NCBI GenBank assembly: GCA_019671135.1
Contig: JAHRHY010000024.1
Span: 248,001-312,000 of the forward strand
DNA length: 64,000 nt
Origin: Linnemannia hyalina
Lineage: Eukaryota > Mortierellomycota > Mortierellomycetes > Mortierellales > Mortierellaceae
Direction of reading: 5' to 3'
Positions 47,720 through 59,775 of the stretch are shown piece by piece; position 1 is the stretch's first letter; each line of letters begins with the position of its first letter. Below the pieces are notes generated by a model. The model saw only the letters and a list, made by a program, of their open reading frames with translations. It ran no database searches and was not told where the DNA came from. A program made the translations under genes and the position numbers.

Positions 47720-50700
47720 ATGTCGGGAGAGCACCACCACCACACGGACAGCAGACACCACAGTTTTGACTCTGTCGCATCGACCCTGACCGAGGCCATG
47801 GCCTCATCTCCTGCCTTCTTTGACCAGATCAATTCGACGGCCTTTGATCGGGCGTCGTTTGATCGCATCCCTGTCTCGACTACCTCTGCTTCTGCTTCCC
47901 TTTCTCCTGCGTCATTATTGGCGTCTTCGCATCACCAGCAACACCAGCATCAATACAACCAACATATCATGCATCATCAGCATCATCTTCCAATCTTTAA
48001 CTCAACCTCGACTCTGCTTCAGCATCACCCTCTGCCCCAATTGCACCAACAGCAATTTCGACAGCAGCAACAACCAATTGATCCAGTTATGGCCACATTC
48101 GTTGGTCCACCTTCTTCCTCGTCGTATTCGACTTCCGCCTCTTCGACATCTTCGTCCAAGCACGCTCGCTCCAGCGACGATGATACAGCATTGTCAGAAA
48201 AGGACCCCTCAATTGATTCAAGTGAATCCCGCCAGTCCAAACGATCCAGACATGACGCTGCTGTTGTCAACACAAGCCATATCGGCGATGTTGTCCCCGC
48301 CCATCCGCCAATTGATCAATTGATTCCAGCAGGAACAGTTTCCGACAAAATAACGCCACCAATTTCGCACGGTACTCCCGGTCTTCTCTCTACCACTACA
48401 GCTACAGCCACGGTCCTACAGGACCAATCGACTCCCTCCTTGACCTCGACACCCTCATCTTCATCTTCTTCCTCGACAAATTCTCTCCAGCAACAGCCAT
48501 CATTAACAGGACAGTCAGGCGCGGAAACACAACCCAAGTCGGCACCAACAGCGACAGTAGATCCAGAGGCAGCGCGCCCCCTTTGTTTTGGCATGATTCA
48601 ATCTCTTGTGGTGACACTCTACCCACGTCATCTCGAGTTTGAGGAGGGCAAGGCCGACCCTGTCCTAATCCGCCGCGCTACCACGGCCAACAAGGCCAGC
48701 TTAGCTGTCGAACACGAGGCGGGACTTGTAAGTTGATGTCAAATGTTTATTTGTTTGGTTTGCATTTGAGGTCCAAGCACACGGAACTGACGTTCTGAGT
48801 CTGCGTCGGTGTTCTATCTTTTCTTTCTTAGTACGGCTACGTCGTATCGGAGTTGACAGACATCCTTATCCCCCTTGTCGATGCCAACATGGTTTGGTGG
48901 GAGGCACATGTTCCTCGTCAGCGAAGACACAATGTAAGTGGACAAGGAGTCCTAAATGACAATTGCCTAAGCATTTTCATTTTTCTTTGCAATCAGGCAC
49001 AACAAGGAGAACTAATACAGGAACCATCTCTATTTATTGCCACATAGAATGTCAGTGTGCCTGTGAATATCATACTCTACGGACCACAGGAGCATCAGAT
49101 GACAGTCGCAAAGGCACTCCACGGCAAAGTCAGGCTGGAGGATCCAATCGAGTTTGACCATCGATCTCGCTATTCGAATCCGTTACTGCCTGCGCCTGGT
49201 GAGAAATTATCGCCCTATGACGTCTGGCGTGGAGTCACAACACCCTCCCTGCCCTATGCGAACGGCTCATCTCTCAGGGGCAACGGATATTCGAACGGAT
49301 ATGGAGGTGGAACAGCCGTGCGATCTGCCGAGGAAATCAGGAACCAGATCGATGGCGTCTTCAAGGGTCTTCGGAGTGCGACTGATTTACCCCTCGTTGA
49401 GGCGTCTCCTTGTATCGCGACGACGTTGTACAAGCATCAAAAGCAAGCGCTGTACTTTTTGCTGGAGCGGGAGAAGCAGGAAGACTATGCTGATAACGAA
49501 AAGAATGTGCTCACGTCGCTTTGGAGAGTCCGTCACCCTCCTCATGGACATCCTGTCTATTTGAACGTTGTCACCAACCAAGAGTCTAGCTCCAGGCCAG
49601 TGACCATGCGTGGAGGCATCCTCGCCGATGATGTAAGTTTTATTTGTTTACTTCTTTGATGGTTTCTCTGTTGCCGTGGGAAAGGTGTTGTGTTGCACAA
49701 GAACCAACTCTAACTTGCGCAACTTCAACGTAGATGGGATTGGGCAAAACAATTACAGTTATCTCGTTGATTGCAGCGACATTAGACCGACGGCGGTATG
49801 CCCCAGCATTGATGCCAGACATGAGCGGATCTCTTTGGCCAATGCAGCAGAGGCGACCCATCAACATGCGCACAAAATCTCATGCCACTCTGATTGTCTG
49901 CCCGCTGTCAACGGTCCAGAACTGGGAGGAGCAATTCGACATGCACGTTCACAAAGGAACCTTGCAGGTGTATGTGTATCATGGAGGACAGCGCGCAACC
50001 GACCCAGAGTTTCTCGCTAAGCACGACATTGTAATTACGACTTACAACCTGTTGGGAACAGAGTTTTCAAAAGAGAACAAAGCGCGTGATACTCCCAATG
50101 GACCTTCCAAGTGTCCTAGCGTTCTTCAGCATGTAGATTGGTTCAGAGTTGTCTTGGATGAGGCACATATTATCAAGGAGGTGAACACTGTTCAAAGCAA
50201 GGCTGCGGCTGCCCTTGTTGCCGAGCGCAGATGGTGTCTCACCGGCACCCCTGTGCAAAACAAGGTACACTTTCATTCATTTACAGTATGCGTTCTTGCG
50301 GAGATGTTTAGTACTAATACATATGAACAAACCATGTCTTTCGCTACGCTCTAGTTGGATGATTTGTATGCGTTGGTCAAGTTTCTTCGGATGCACCCGT
50401 TTGACGAAAAGGTTCAGTGGACACACTACATCTCAAAGCCCATCAAGGCCGCCAACCCGATCGGAATCACTAGACTTCAGACGTTGATGAAGGTCATAAC
50501 TCTTCGCCGCACAAAGTCGCAGATGGTTGATGGTCAACCGCTCCTGGCCCTACCAACTCGCACGGATCATATGCGGATTCTGGATCTGAGTCTCAACGAA
50601 CGACAGCTTTATCAGCGCATGGAATCCCGAGCCAAACAGACGGTCGACCAGATCGTGCAGGAGAACAAGATCATGAAGAGCTATGCCCACATCCTGCAGG

Positions 50701-51830
50701 CCATTCTGAAGCTCCGACAGATCTGTGCACACTACGCCCTGCTCAAGAACACGGATGATCTGGACAACATGACAGGCGAGTTTACACTTACTAAGGCGAT
50801 GGATATCTTGACGCTCCTTCAGGAGTCTGGAAACGACCAATGCAATAACTGCTTCAACAGCTCGACGCCAACGCCGATTGTGACACGGTGTGAGCATATC
50901 TTTTGCCCGGACTGTGTCAAGAAGCTGAACCCCGTCACCTTCATGTTAATCCAGCGGTCGAATGCCAACCACAGTGTGACCCCCGGATTGCAGATTGATT
51001 TCTCGTGCCCGCAGTGTGCATCGACTTTGAGGCCTGTGGATGTGATTCAGATCCAGGACTATGCGGATGAGCGGGCTGCAGCAGCGGCTAGTTTGAGAGC
51101 GGATGAGATTCATACGCGCAAGGATGAGAATGGCATGTTTATCCACAGCACCAAGGTCAAGGCGCTGATGGAGGATTTGGTTCAAGCGGTTGAGAATTCC
51201 AAGACCTCTGGTCAGCCTGCTGCCAAGAGTGTTGTCTTTTCTCAGTGGACCAGTATGCTTGATCTCATCGAGGTGAGTTCTCTTTCTTTTTCTTATTATC
51301 ACTGCTCTTTGGACTATGATATACTTGTCATTGACCAGGCTTTTATTCTTGGCTTACCGTATGATAGGATGGACTGCGGGAAAACCATATCAAGTTCACT
51401 CGCCTAGATGGAACGATGCAGAGGAACGATCGCACGGTGGCCATTATGGACTTTAAGGAAAAGCCGGATGTGAGCGTGATCCTCATCAGTCTGAAGGCTG
51501 GTGGAGTTGGGCTGAACCTGACAGCTGCTCAGCGTGTCTACCTCATGGATCCCCACTGGTACGTCTTTGTTCGGTGATCTCGTTCATATTTTTGTTGTGA
51601 AAGTATAGTTGAGCTAACGGATCGAGTTGCTTGTTGTTGCGGCATCTAGGAACCCTGCGGTGGAGAGTCAGGCCGTCGATCGCATTCATCGACTGGGACA
51701 GACCAAACCCGTGGATGTCATTCGCTTCATCATCAAGGTAACAATTGTTCACTGTAACTTCGTTTGACAGCGCTGTCGCGATACACTTGCATGTTATTGC
51801 ATGTCATCTAACGATATCGTTCCCCCCCCC

Positions 51831-51861
<31 letters not shown>

Positions 51862-52053
51862 ACACTCTTCTGTTCATAGGAATCGATTGAAGAGAATATC
51901 TTGGAGTTGCAGAAGCGCAAGGCGGCATTATCGGATATGACGTTCTCCGAGAAGCTGTCGAAGCAAGAGGTCTTGAAGCGTCGCCTCGAGGATCTGAAGT
52001 GTCTGTTCCGTGGGTCGTCTGACCTCATCAAGAAGGTGCCTCGCGACCCCTAG
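47720..52053 (+). CDS. RAD5: Rad5/HLTF-like HIRAN-SNF2-RING ATPase
   Basis: DNA translocase and ubiquitin ligase family acting in post-replication repair and fork remodelling. Exons 47720-48727, 48832-48933, 49048-49632, 49734-50264, 50355-51272, 51368-51558, 51650-51737 and 51880-52053 give 1,198 residues. Residues 1-280 are His/Gln/Ser-rich and disordered. A HIRAN-type region spans about 285-405 ([14 protein letters not shown] ... [15 protein letters not shown]). The ATPase follows, with Walker [12 protein letters not shown] near 564, [11 protein letters not shown] (DEAH) near 705 and GTPVQNK. A C3HC4 RING with [13 protein letters not shown] and CPQC is inserted at ~905-962. Helicase-C motifs [10 protein letters not shown] and [13 protein letters not shown] close the core. 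The other acceptor for intron 2 (48998) would give a stop and is rejected. Intron 7 holds a 26-C run. Confidence 0.93.
51822..51865 (+). repeat. Poly-C (26) plus (AC)9 tract inside intron 7
   Basis: Twenty-six consecutive C at 51822-51847 and nine AC units lie between a CTAAC branch-like site (51808-51812) and the acceptor at 51879. Confidence 0.9.
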
Positions 52054-52550
52054 ATCTCTCTCTCCTTGCCTCCTTCCCCTTCAGGTTGCAAATAAGAAGA
52101 AAGAAAAATAAAAATGAACTTCCGCACTCTTTCCCTAATTGCACGCTTGCTCGAGGATGTGTGCAGCGTTTGCTCTGCTAGTCGCATCCTGTGACGTAAT
52201 TTTTTCGATTTTTTCTTTAGGCCCTGCTGGCAGCAACAAATAAAAAGGTGTGAGGCATGGTTGTTTCTTGTTCCTCCACCTTACATTGTAAGTAGAACTG
52301 GACATGCCCATGGCACCGTTAACAACTCTACACAGCATCACACAACACGACCAACACCTGCGGCCCTGGATCTCGACACTTCCGCAGCACTGCATCTTTT
52401 CACTCCATTCACCTTCAGATCTTCACACTACAGCCACTTTTGCGCCGCTGCCCCTCACTCAAATCTCGTGGATCAACAACAACTCTGCTTTAGATCCTTT
52501 ATTCTGTGCCTTACGCCCCAATCGTCTATTTCTTTGCAACCCTCTAGACC
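52054..52550. other. Spacer between Rad5-like gene and eIF3c
   Basis: Tandem genes share this 497-base spacer, which acts as 3' flank and eIF3c promoter and leader. No other feature seen. Confidence 0.5.
52107..52112 (+). terminator. Poly(A) signal AATAAA of the Rad5-like gene
   Basis: AATAAA 54 bases after the stop codon. Confidence 0.45.
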
Positions 52551-55500
52551 ATGTCTCGCTTTTTCCGTGCTGCAGAGAGCGACTCTGACGACAGCGAATC
52601 CGAATACTCTGATGAGTTGACCGCGTCCGATTCGGAGGACCACTCTGGCTCTGACTCTGAGGACGAATCCTCCTCTGATGAGGACGGTGCCAAGAAAGGA
52701 GGCGCGGCCGGTCGTGGCCGTTTCTTTGAGGGAGCCTTGGACTCGGACGATGACAGTGATGATGATACGGTCCGTGTTGTCAAGTCTGTCAAGGATAAGC
52801 GCCTTGATGAGATTGAGCAGGCTGTGTCCGGGATTGCCAATGGGTTGAAGATTAACGACTGGGTCTCTGTCCAGAACGGTAAGCCCTCACCAGACAGACG
52901 GATTGATATGCTTTGTATACATGTTTGGGGGGTTTTTCTTGCTTTTGGGGGGAGGGTTGGCAGGCTATGGCGAGGGGGGACGCAATGGGGCGAGGAGAAT
53001 TGATATTTTTGGCAGGTTCACATTGGGAGGGAGGATTATGCAGGATCGCAGTTTCATGGACAGGATGTGCCACAGGATGGAGACATGGATTGTCAATAAT
53101 GACATAACGGAGGAGTAAACGAGGCGTAGTCAATTGTTTTTTCATCGTTGGGCGAAGCGACAAGCAAGGAAACAATTAGTCCACAAATGAGTCAAACTGG
53201 AGTCAGCGAATCGGCCCCCCCTGAGGTTGGGAGGAGGACTGGATCATACACAACTGCGTGCAATGTCGACTGCGGCGCCTTTGAGATGAACAGCAGAGAG
53301 AAAGAAGTAGCTCAGAGCTGCGCCAGCCTGGATTGGCCCTTTACGACAGCATAAAGAAGCGGCGTGTTGGTATCACAATCGACCATCACATCAAACGACA
53401 AGCAAGGATCTTGCGAACCAACAACCCACACTTCCAAACCCCTGAAAGTGGGCCCCTTCAATTTTGGCAACATATGTCAAGGCAGAGCACGGACCTTGGA
53501 AACGTGGGGAGGTCGTGTGTATGTTGAATGATTCTCATACTGTTTCTTTTCCCTCACTTCCACCTCATTAGAGTTCGACCGTGCTAACAAGGGTATTCAG
53601 AAGGCCGCTGGCCTTATTGCCCAATCTGGCGTCCCCAAGTTCTACATCAAGTCTGTTGCCGAGTTGGAGAAGGCCATCCAGGCCGCTGCTCAGAAGGAGA
53701 AGAGCGCCTCCAAGAAGTTGAACCCCTCCAACAACAGGGCCCTCAACTCACTCAAGCAGAACATCAAGAAGAACAACCGCCAATACGAGAGTCAAATTCA
53801 GGAGTACGAGAAGGACCCCGAGAACTACGACAAGGAGCCTGAGGAGGAAGAGGAGGTCGTTAAGAAGCCCAAGGTCAAGAAGGCCAAGAAGGTCGTTGTT
53901 TCGGACTCTGAGGATGACAAGGAGGACGAGGAGGAGGCTGAGGACGATGGATTCACCCCTGTCGGCGCTGGCGGCAAGTCGGTCGAGTTGACCCAGGATA
54001 ACTTGTACAAGAAGCTGCGGGAGGTTGTTGATGCTCGTGGAAAGAAGAACACCAACCGCGAGGAGCAGGTCAAGATCTTGGAGCGTCTTCTGGTCGTTGC
54101 CAACACCCCCTACCAGAAGATTATCGTTCTCTTGAACTTGGTCTCTGCCCAGTTCGACTTTGCCACTGGTGTCTCTGGCTTCATGAACATTCCCCTCTGG
54201 AAGAAGTAAGTTTTCTTGCATGCACGCCTGTTTTTTCTTCTGATGAATACGACTGAACTCGGCGCCTAATATTTTTGAATTTATTTTCAACCATTTCCTA
54301 ATAGCGCTGAGAAGTACTTGAACAGCTTGTTGACGATTTTGGAGGCCAACCCTTTGTACATTGTCAAGGAGAACGTTCCCGATGTCGATGACGAAGAAAA
54401 GGACCGCCTTCCCGAGGATGGCCAGCCCGTCCTTATCCAGGGATCTCTTGTCGCCTTTGTCGACCGCCTCGACGATGAGTTCACTAAGTCGCTCCAGAAC
54501 ATTGACCCCCACACCACCGACTATGTTGACCGTCTCAAGGATGAGGTCGGACTCTACGCCGTCATTGTCCGCTCCAACGTCTACTTCAAGCGTCTCGACC
54601 TCGTCGACTCTATCTCCCGCACCACCATGAGACGTCTTGAGCACTTGTACTTCAAGGTGAGCTGCCACTCTTTTTCGGAGGTGTTTACTTTTAGCCACAT
54701 GTTTTTTTTATTCGTCAGATTATATTTACTAACTTTTTTTGGGTCCGTCATAATAGCCCGATGTTGTTATTGTTGCTGTTGAGGGTGCCACCGCTGCTCT
54801 CTTGTCGAGCAAGGAGGCTACCACTGCCAAGGAGTCTGAGGTTTTGATCCACGACTTGTGCGTGTTCTTGTACAAGAACGCCAACTCTCTCCAGCGTACC
54901 CGTGCCATGCTCTGCCACATCTACCACCACGCCCTCCACAACCGCTTCTTTATCGCCCGTGACATGCTCTTGATGTCGCATTTGCAGGAGACGATTCACC
55001 AGGCCGATGTCACCACCCAGATCTTGTTCAACCGCGCCATGGTCCAATTGGGTCTTTGCGCCTTCCGCGAGGGCATGATTAGGGAGGCACACACCTGCTT
55101 GCACGATATCTCGGGAACTGGACGCGTCAAGGAGTTGCTCGCCCAGGGTCTTCAAGCCCAACGGTACGGAGCTGTCTCGCCCGAGCAGGAGAAGCTCGAG
55201 CGTCAGCGCCAGTTGCCCTTCCACATGCACATCAACTTGGAGCTTTTGGAGTGTGTCTACTTGACCTGCTCGATGCTCCTCGAGATCCCTGCCATGGCCC
55301 AGGCCGGCAACAGCCCCGAGAACAAAAAGAAGGTCATCTCCAAGCCCTTCCGCCGCATGCTCGACTACAACTCTCGCCAGGTGTTCACAGGACCCCCCGA
55401 GAACACTAGGGATCACATCATGGGCGCTGCCAAGGCCCTTTCGATTGGCGAGTGGGAGCGGTCGGTCGAGTTGATCAAGGCGATCAAGATCTGGGAGCTC

Positions 55501-56022
55501 ATGCCCGGATGCGACAACATCAAGGAGATGCTTGCTGTCAAGATCCAGGAGGAGGGACTTCGTACATACTTGTTTGCCAATGCCTCATACTACTCCTCTG
55601 TCGGTTTGGAGTCGTTGGGCAAGATGTTCAACCTTTCCGTCAACACTGTTTTGGCGATTGTCGCCAAGATGGTCTACAACGAGGAGTTGTCTGCCTCGAT
55701 TGATCAGGTCGCAAATGTGGTGCAGCTCCACCACGTCGCGTTGAGCAAGATGCAGGCTTTGGCTTTGGCCTTTGCTGACAAGGCCTCGGGCTTTGTGGAG
55801 GGTAACGAGAAGCTGTTGGAGACCAAGACCCCTCAGCCACAGCAGGGTGACCGCAAGAAGGGCGGTGCTGTTGGAGGCAAGGAGCAGACTGGCAAGGAGC
55901 AGGGCGGCAAGCAGCAACAGCGCACGATGGGACCCCGTGGACAGCGTGGTGGCCGTAACCAGTTCCATAACGGTTTGGGAAACAGCGTTCGGGGTGGTCG
56001 CAAGAACCAGCAGCAGCAGTAG
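52551..56022 (+). CDS. NIP1: Eukaryotic translation initiation factor 3 subunit c
   Basis: Core PCI-domain subunit of eIF3, which binds the 40S subunit and eIF1/eIF5 during start-site selection. Exons 52551-52878, 53572-54205, 54305-54656 and 54757-56022 give 859 residues, the usual size. The N-terminus MSRFFRAAESDSDDSESE and the following acidic Ser/Asp tracts (CK2-type sites) are characteristic. KINDWVSVQNEFDRANKG spans exon 1-2. A second acidic stretch ends VVVSDSEDDKEDEEEAEDDG. The helical repeats and the C-terminal PCI region (GLESLGKMFNLS ... VAKMVYNEELSASIDQ) lead to a Gly/Gln/Arg-rich tail with RGQRGGRNQ. The 693-base first intron and the TTTACTAAC branch site of the third intron stand out. 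C-ending codon bias indicates high expression. Confidence 0.96.
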
Positions 56023-57204
56023 TAGTAGTGTTAGTAAAATTGTATGGAGTGTTTGTACGCAATTAGGAGTAGTTAAGTAGTTGTTTTTTTTCACTAAATA
56101 GCATTGAGTCGCGTTTTTTTTTGTAGAACATGTTGAAAGACGTGGGGGAACGATGTGGTCTTGAGAGGGAGGAGTTATATACCACCAAGGGTGCGTTTTG
56201 TTTTCTTTTCTTTTTCTTGTCTTCAGCTCATTCTCTTGTTGTTGTTTTCTCGTTGATCGTTTGTCTTTCTGTTGGGTCTTGTCAAAAGGTCTTTGGGCAT
56301 CCGCGTTCATTTTCATTGATGTGTTTTTTTTTTTCATCCTAAAATAACACGCAGGGTTCATGACTTCGGCTGTATTTTTTTGCCTGCTCAAGGCGGGTCG
56401 AGGATAGTAAGGTAGAAAATTAAGTGTGTGTGTGGCTTGGTAAGGAGGAAAGGGCGGAAATAAGATAGAAGAAAGGAAAAAAAAAAAGGAAGAACAAGTG
56501 GAAAAGAAGATAAAGAAAGAAGGACAAGAATGAAGAAAGATACTGTGAAAAGTATGAAGAAAGGAAATAAAGGTGTGCATGTCTCGGTGCGTTTCATCAA
56601 CGACTAAGGGGCTAAGAGATCAAAAGAAGCCTCGCCCTTTGTCTCAAACACGTCCTGTCAATCACACGCGTTGTACCTGTTTGGTAGTCGCGTATTGTAA
56701 CCCAATGTGGCCCTCATTTACTATCGACACGCTATGCGGACCAGATTACAAGGGTGTCCTTGTCCTTTCCTTCGTACGACCGATAATGGTGATCAAAGGG
56801 GGACTCGAGGAGGAAGAGATTTAGAAAATGACAAAGACAAAATAACGGCCGATCCTCACCTCAATCACTTTTCATGACGATCAATACGAGAGACACACAC
56901 TCGTAGAAGGATAGAAGCGAAATCGGTTGAGATATATGTATTTTTGTGTGGTTGGTGAGGAGCCGGATTATGTGTAAAAGGGACGACAGTTTGTCGCCTC
57001 TAACATTTCTTTCTTTTGAGCATCACGCATGAGTCTGAACCGCAGGAGGAAGAGAACGAGGAGAAAAATGTAATAAGAGTGTTGGACGCGTCAAGAGTTC
57101 CACGACCCACACGCCTTTTGTCATACCAGCTTTATCACTACAACGTGAGCAGAAAGACAGGACAATGCAGAAAGAAACAGTTACGGGAACCGTCCTTTTC
57201 AAGA
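56023..57204. other. Spacer between eIF3c and the STAND relic
   Basis: Purine- and T-rich sequence; no gene, RNA or repeat of note recognised. Confidence 0.45.
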
Positions 57205-58500
57205 AACACCCAGTAAGTGTGGCCTTCCAAAACAAAGATGCACGCTCCGGTTAACTAATCCCACAATCGCACCGTTGTGTCGTCGCTGGCTGAGGCGATA
57301 CGATTGTCGCAAGGCGAGTACTCCGATAGGCGTATAATACCAGCGTACTCCTTCATAACTAACAACTCCTCGCCACTTATACAATCCCACAGCCGAACCA
57401 TTCCCTTCCAGTCTCCATATACGATTCGTTGGCTGTCAGGCGAGAACGCAACAGACATGGTCAATTGTATGAATTCGTTGCCATGTAGAGGTGTCGTAAA
57501 TACCGACGCCACGGCCACGAGCATTTAACGCTACTCCAAGCATCCTTCCGTCAGGCGAGTAGGCACAGGCTTCTACTAAACCCTCCACTCTGAGGTGTGG
57601 TAGCTCTCCGAACTTGACGCCCTCCAGCTGCGCATGGCTCAAATCCGCCTGCCGCAACTAACTCCTCGAGAGATCGACGCCCATTAGGTCGGCCCCTTGG
57701 AGTTGTGTAGAATCGAACTGGCCGTAGGAAAGGTCGGCGCCAGGGACTTTGATACCTTGCAGATCTGCACCGTTGAATCTAATGCCGGCTTTGACTAGGA
57801 TGGTTATGGCGTTGAAGGCGGCAGTGGTGGTGGTGACGGCGGTATCGGTCTTGGGAAGGTTGGCGGCAGAGAGGAGCTTCTGGTTAAAAGTCGAGTCGAG
57901 CTTTACGCGGTCGCATAAGAACTGAATTATGGAGGGTTCAATAGGCCAGTTACGCCGGAACAACGGGTTACTAGGGTCTAACTCATGGGTGGTAGATGAA
58001 GGTGTTTCCGTTTCCGTTGTAGAGCCATCGTCCGTCCTGACCGGATTGTAGACGACTCGAGAAAAGAAATACTCCAGCATGGACCTATGAAGGAACCGGA
58101 ACCGGTTGCCTGCACGGGTCAAGGGACAAGATTCCTGCAACAAACGTACATTTGGATCTATTCCAAAGAACTCTGCCTTCCAGGTGTCGTGGTCATTAAG
58201 GTGGGTGTACTGGACAATTGGGTTTCCATTCTGTCTCTCAAAGATCGCCAGCGCCAGCCTCATGGCGTAGCCAGTGCCCATCGATACAAAGCCTGCACCC
58301 AATAGATCATTGAAGATCCGTCGGTCATCCTGTGACAAGTTACTGTCCTGGAGACGACGTCTATTGACACCCAGCCAGAGTTCAACAAAGACGTCGTAGA
58401 GTTGAACGCGAGTCACCCTGACGGTCGAGAGATCTTACATGCCCTCGGCAATGGATGGCAAAGCTTCGAGCGCTAGGTTTCGGGAGTGTAGCGCTCGATC
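57205..58500 (-). pseudogene. STAND-type NACHT/pentapeptide/WD40 gene relic
   Basis: Read from the minus strand, the fragment starts inside the end of a NACHT-type module (NLALEALPSIAEGM, then a TAA, then VTRVQLYDVFVELW and GYAMRLALAIFERQNGNP). It continues through FRFLHRSMLEYFFSRVVYNP into pentapeptide repeats: FNGADLQGIKVPGADLSYGQ, then GADLMGVDLSRS. A TAG follows, in the same frame as LRQADLSHAQLEGVKFGELP. WD40 units come next (ACAYSPDGRMLGV, a frame change, then SVAFSPDSQRIVYGDWKGMV and ASASDDTTVRLWD followed by TAG). A trace of the next unit is EGHTYWV. Two or more nonsense codons, a frameshift and missing ends make this a pseudogene. Intact relatives are STAND NTPases resembling fungal NLRs. 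Confidence 0.85.
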
Positions 58501-59714
58501 AGTTGGAAATGGTAGGATAGGATGGATGGGCAGGTCGACATGTACCCTTTTCTGGGGTTCAATAGAGGAAAAAACACTAGATACGGACCTACCAGCGCTG
58601 ACCACATCTTTTTATTTCTTTGAAATAACACAATAGGTCCTCTTTACTTTGTATTCGAGGAAGCTAAGAACCGGCTTCACGGTATGCATAATTTTCATAA
58701 TCGGACTTTTCGTTGGCCACCCCCTTCAATTTTTCACGATGTCCATCATGTCGCACAATCCTGGTATATTGACAGTTCAAAAGGCGCATTGGGACATCGT
58801 GCACGGTGCACAGACAAGAAGGATTAATATTTCGAGGTCCCTTCCTTTTCAAGAATGGATCGGATATTGCAATATGAATGTTGGGACAAGAGTAATTGGA
58901 TGTGGGGAAAGAGATTACAAAAGGAGAGTGTGGGAAAGCGAAAAAAAAAATGGTTGATGCCCTATTGTCGTCCGCCTTGGGTCATTGACAGAGACGAATT
59001 AGCTAGGAGAGTCGAGTTGGTGAGTGCATCTGTGAGCTGTGAGATTAATGATGAGATGGCAGGTGCTTGGGTAGCATTTCGTTAATTTGGGAGCGAGGAG
59101 CATTCATGGAGACGTCCGACAAGAGGCTAGAGAAGCGCAAAAGAAAATGAAAGGGGCTACCCCTCGGTCACTTAATGCGCCCATTGCCTTCCCCGTCTTT
59201 CTACTCCTATCTATATAATTGTGACAGGAGAGTGGGTGACATTCCTACCTCGATCGATTTTCTTTCCCCCACGGGTGACTGAGACATAGGCTTCAAAGAT
59301 GAAAATAGACACATCTGAGTGGTGTGAGAGCAAGCGAGCGACAGAAGAGAGAAAGAGAAACTTTAGGACATAGAAACGCGTATCATGGAGGACGTATGCA
59401 AAGTGAAAACACACTGGATCGATGAGACGACGCGTTATTGAGAACGTGCTTGACAGTTGGGCGATAGAAGGGAGTCGTATTGACACTTGAGCTACTAGCA
59501 CCTTTTTCTCTTTTTTGATCTCGTTCCTATATACTCCTTCAAAACAAGTTCTGGTAGTGAACGTCCACTCACTGACCCTATCGTGACAAAAAACGGTCGA
59601 GGTTCAAACTAATAAAGGTGAGCACCCACTATACCAAACCACAATAATCACAACCACTACAACTACAACGCAGCATCAACAACGAGCTCAATTGCTCACT
59701 TTTTCATTTTTCGC

Positions 59715-59775
<61 letters not shown>
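59715..59775 (+). repeat. (GTT)n trinucleotide microsatellite
   Basis: About 20 uninterrupted units; any frame through it is poly-Leu, poly-Val or poly-Cys by repetition only. Confidence 0.9.

Noticed and set aside
48998..49047. Alternative acceptor for intron 2 of the Rad5-like gene
   Set aside because: Use of AG at 48996-48997 leads to an in-frame TAG within 17 codons; the acceptor at 49046-49047 keeps the HIRAN region intact.
53748..54698. 316-codon minus-strand frame across eIF3c exons
   Set aside because: Antisense shadow of a C-ending-codon gene; it also crosses a real intron.
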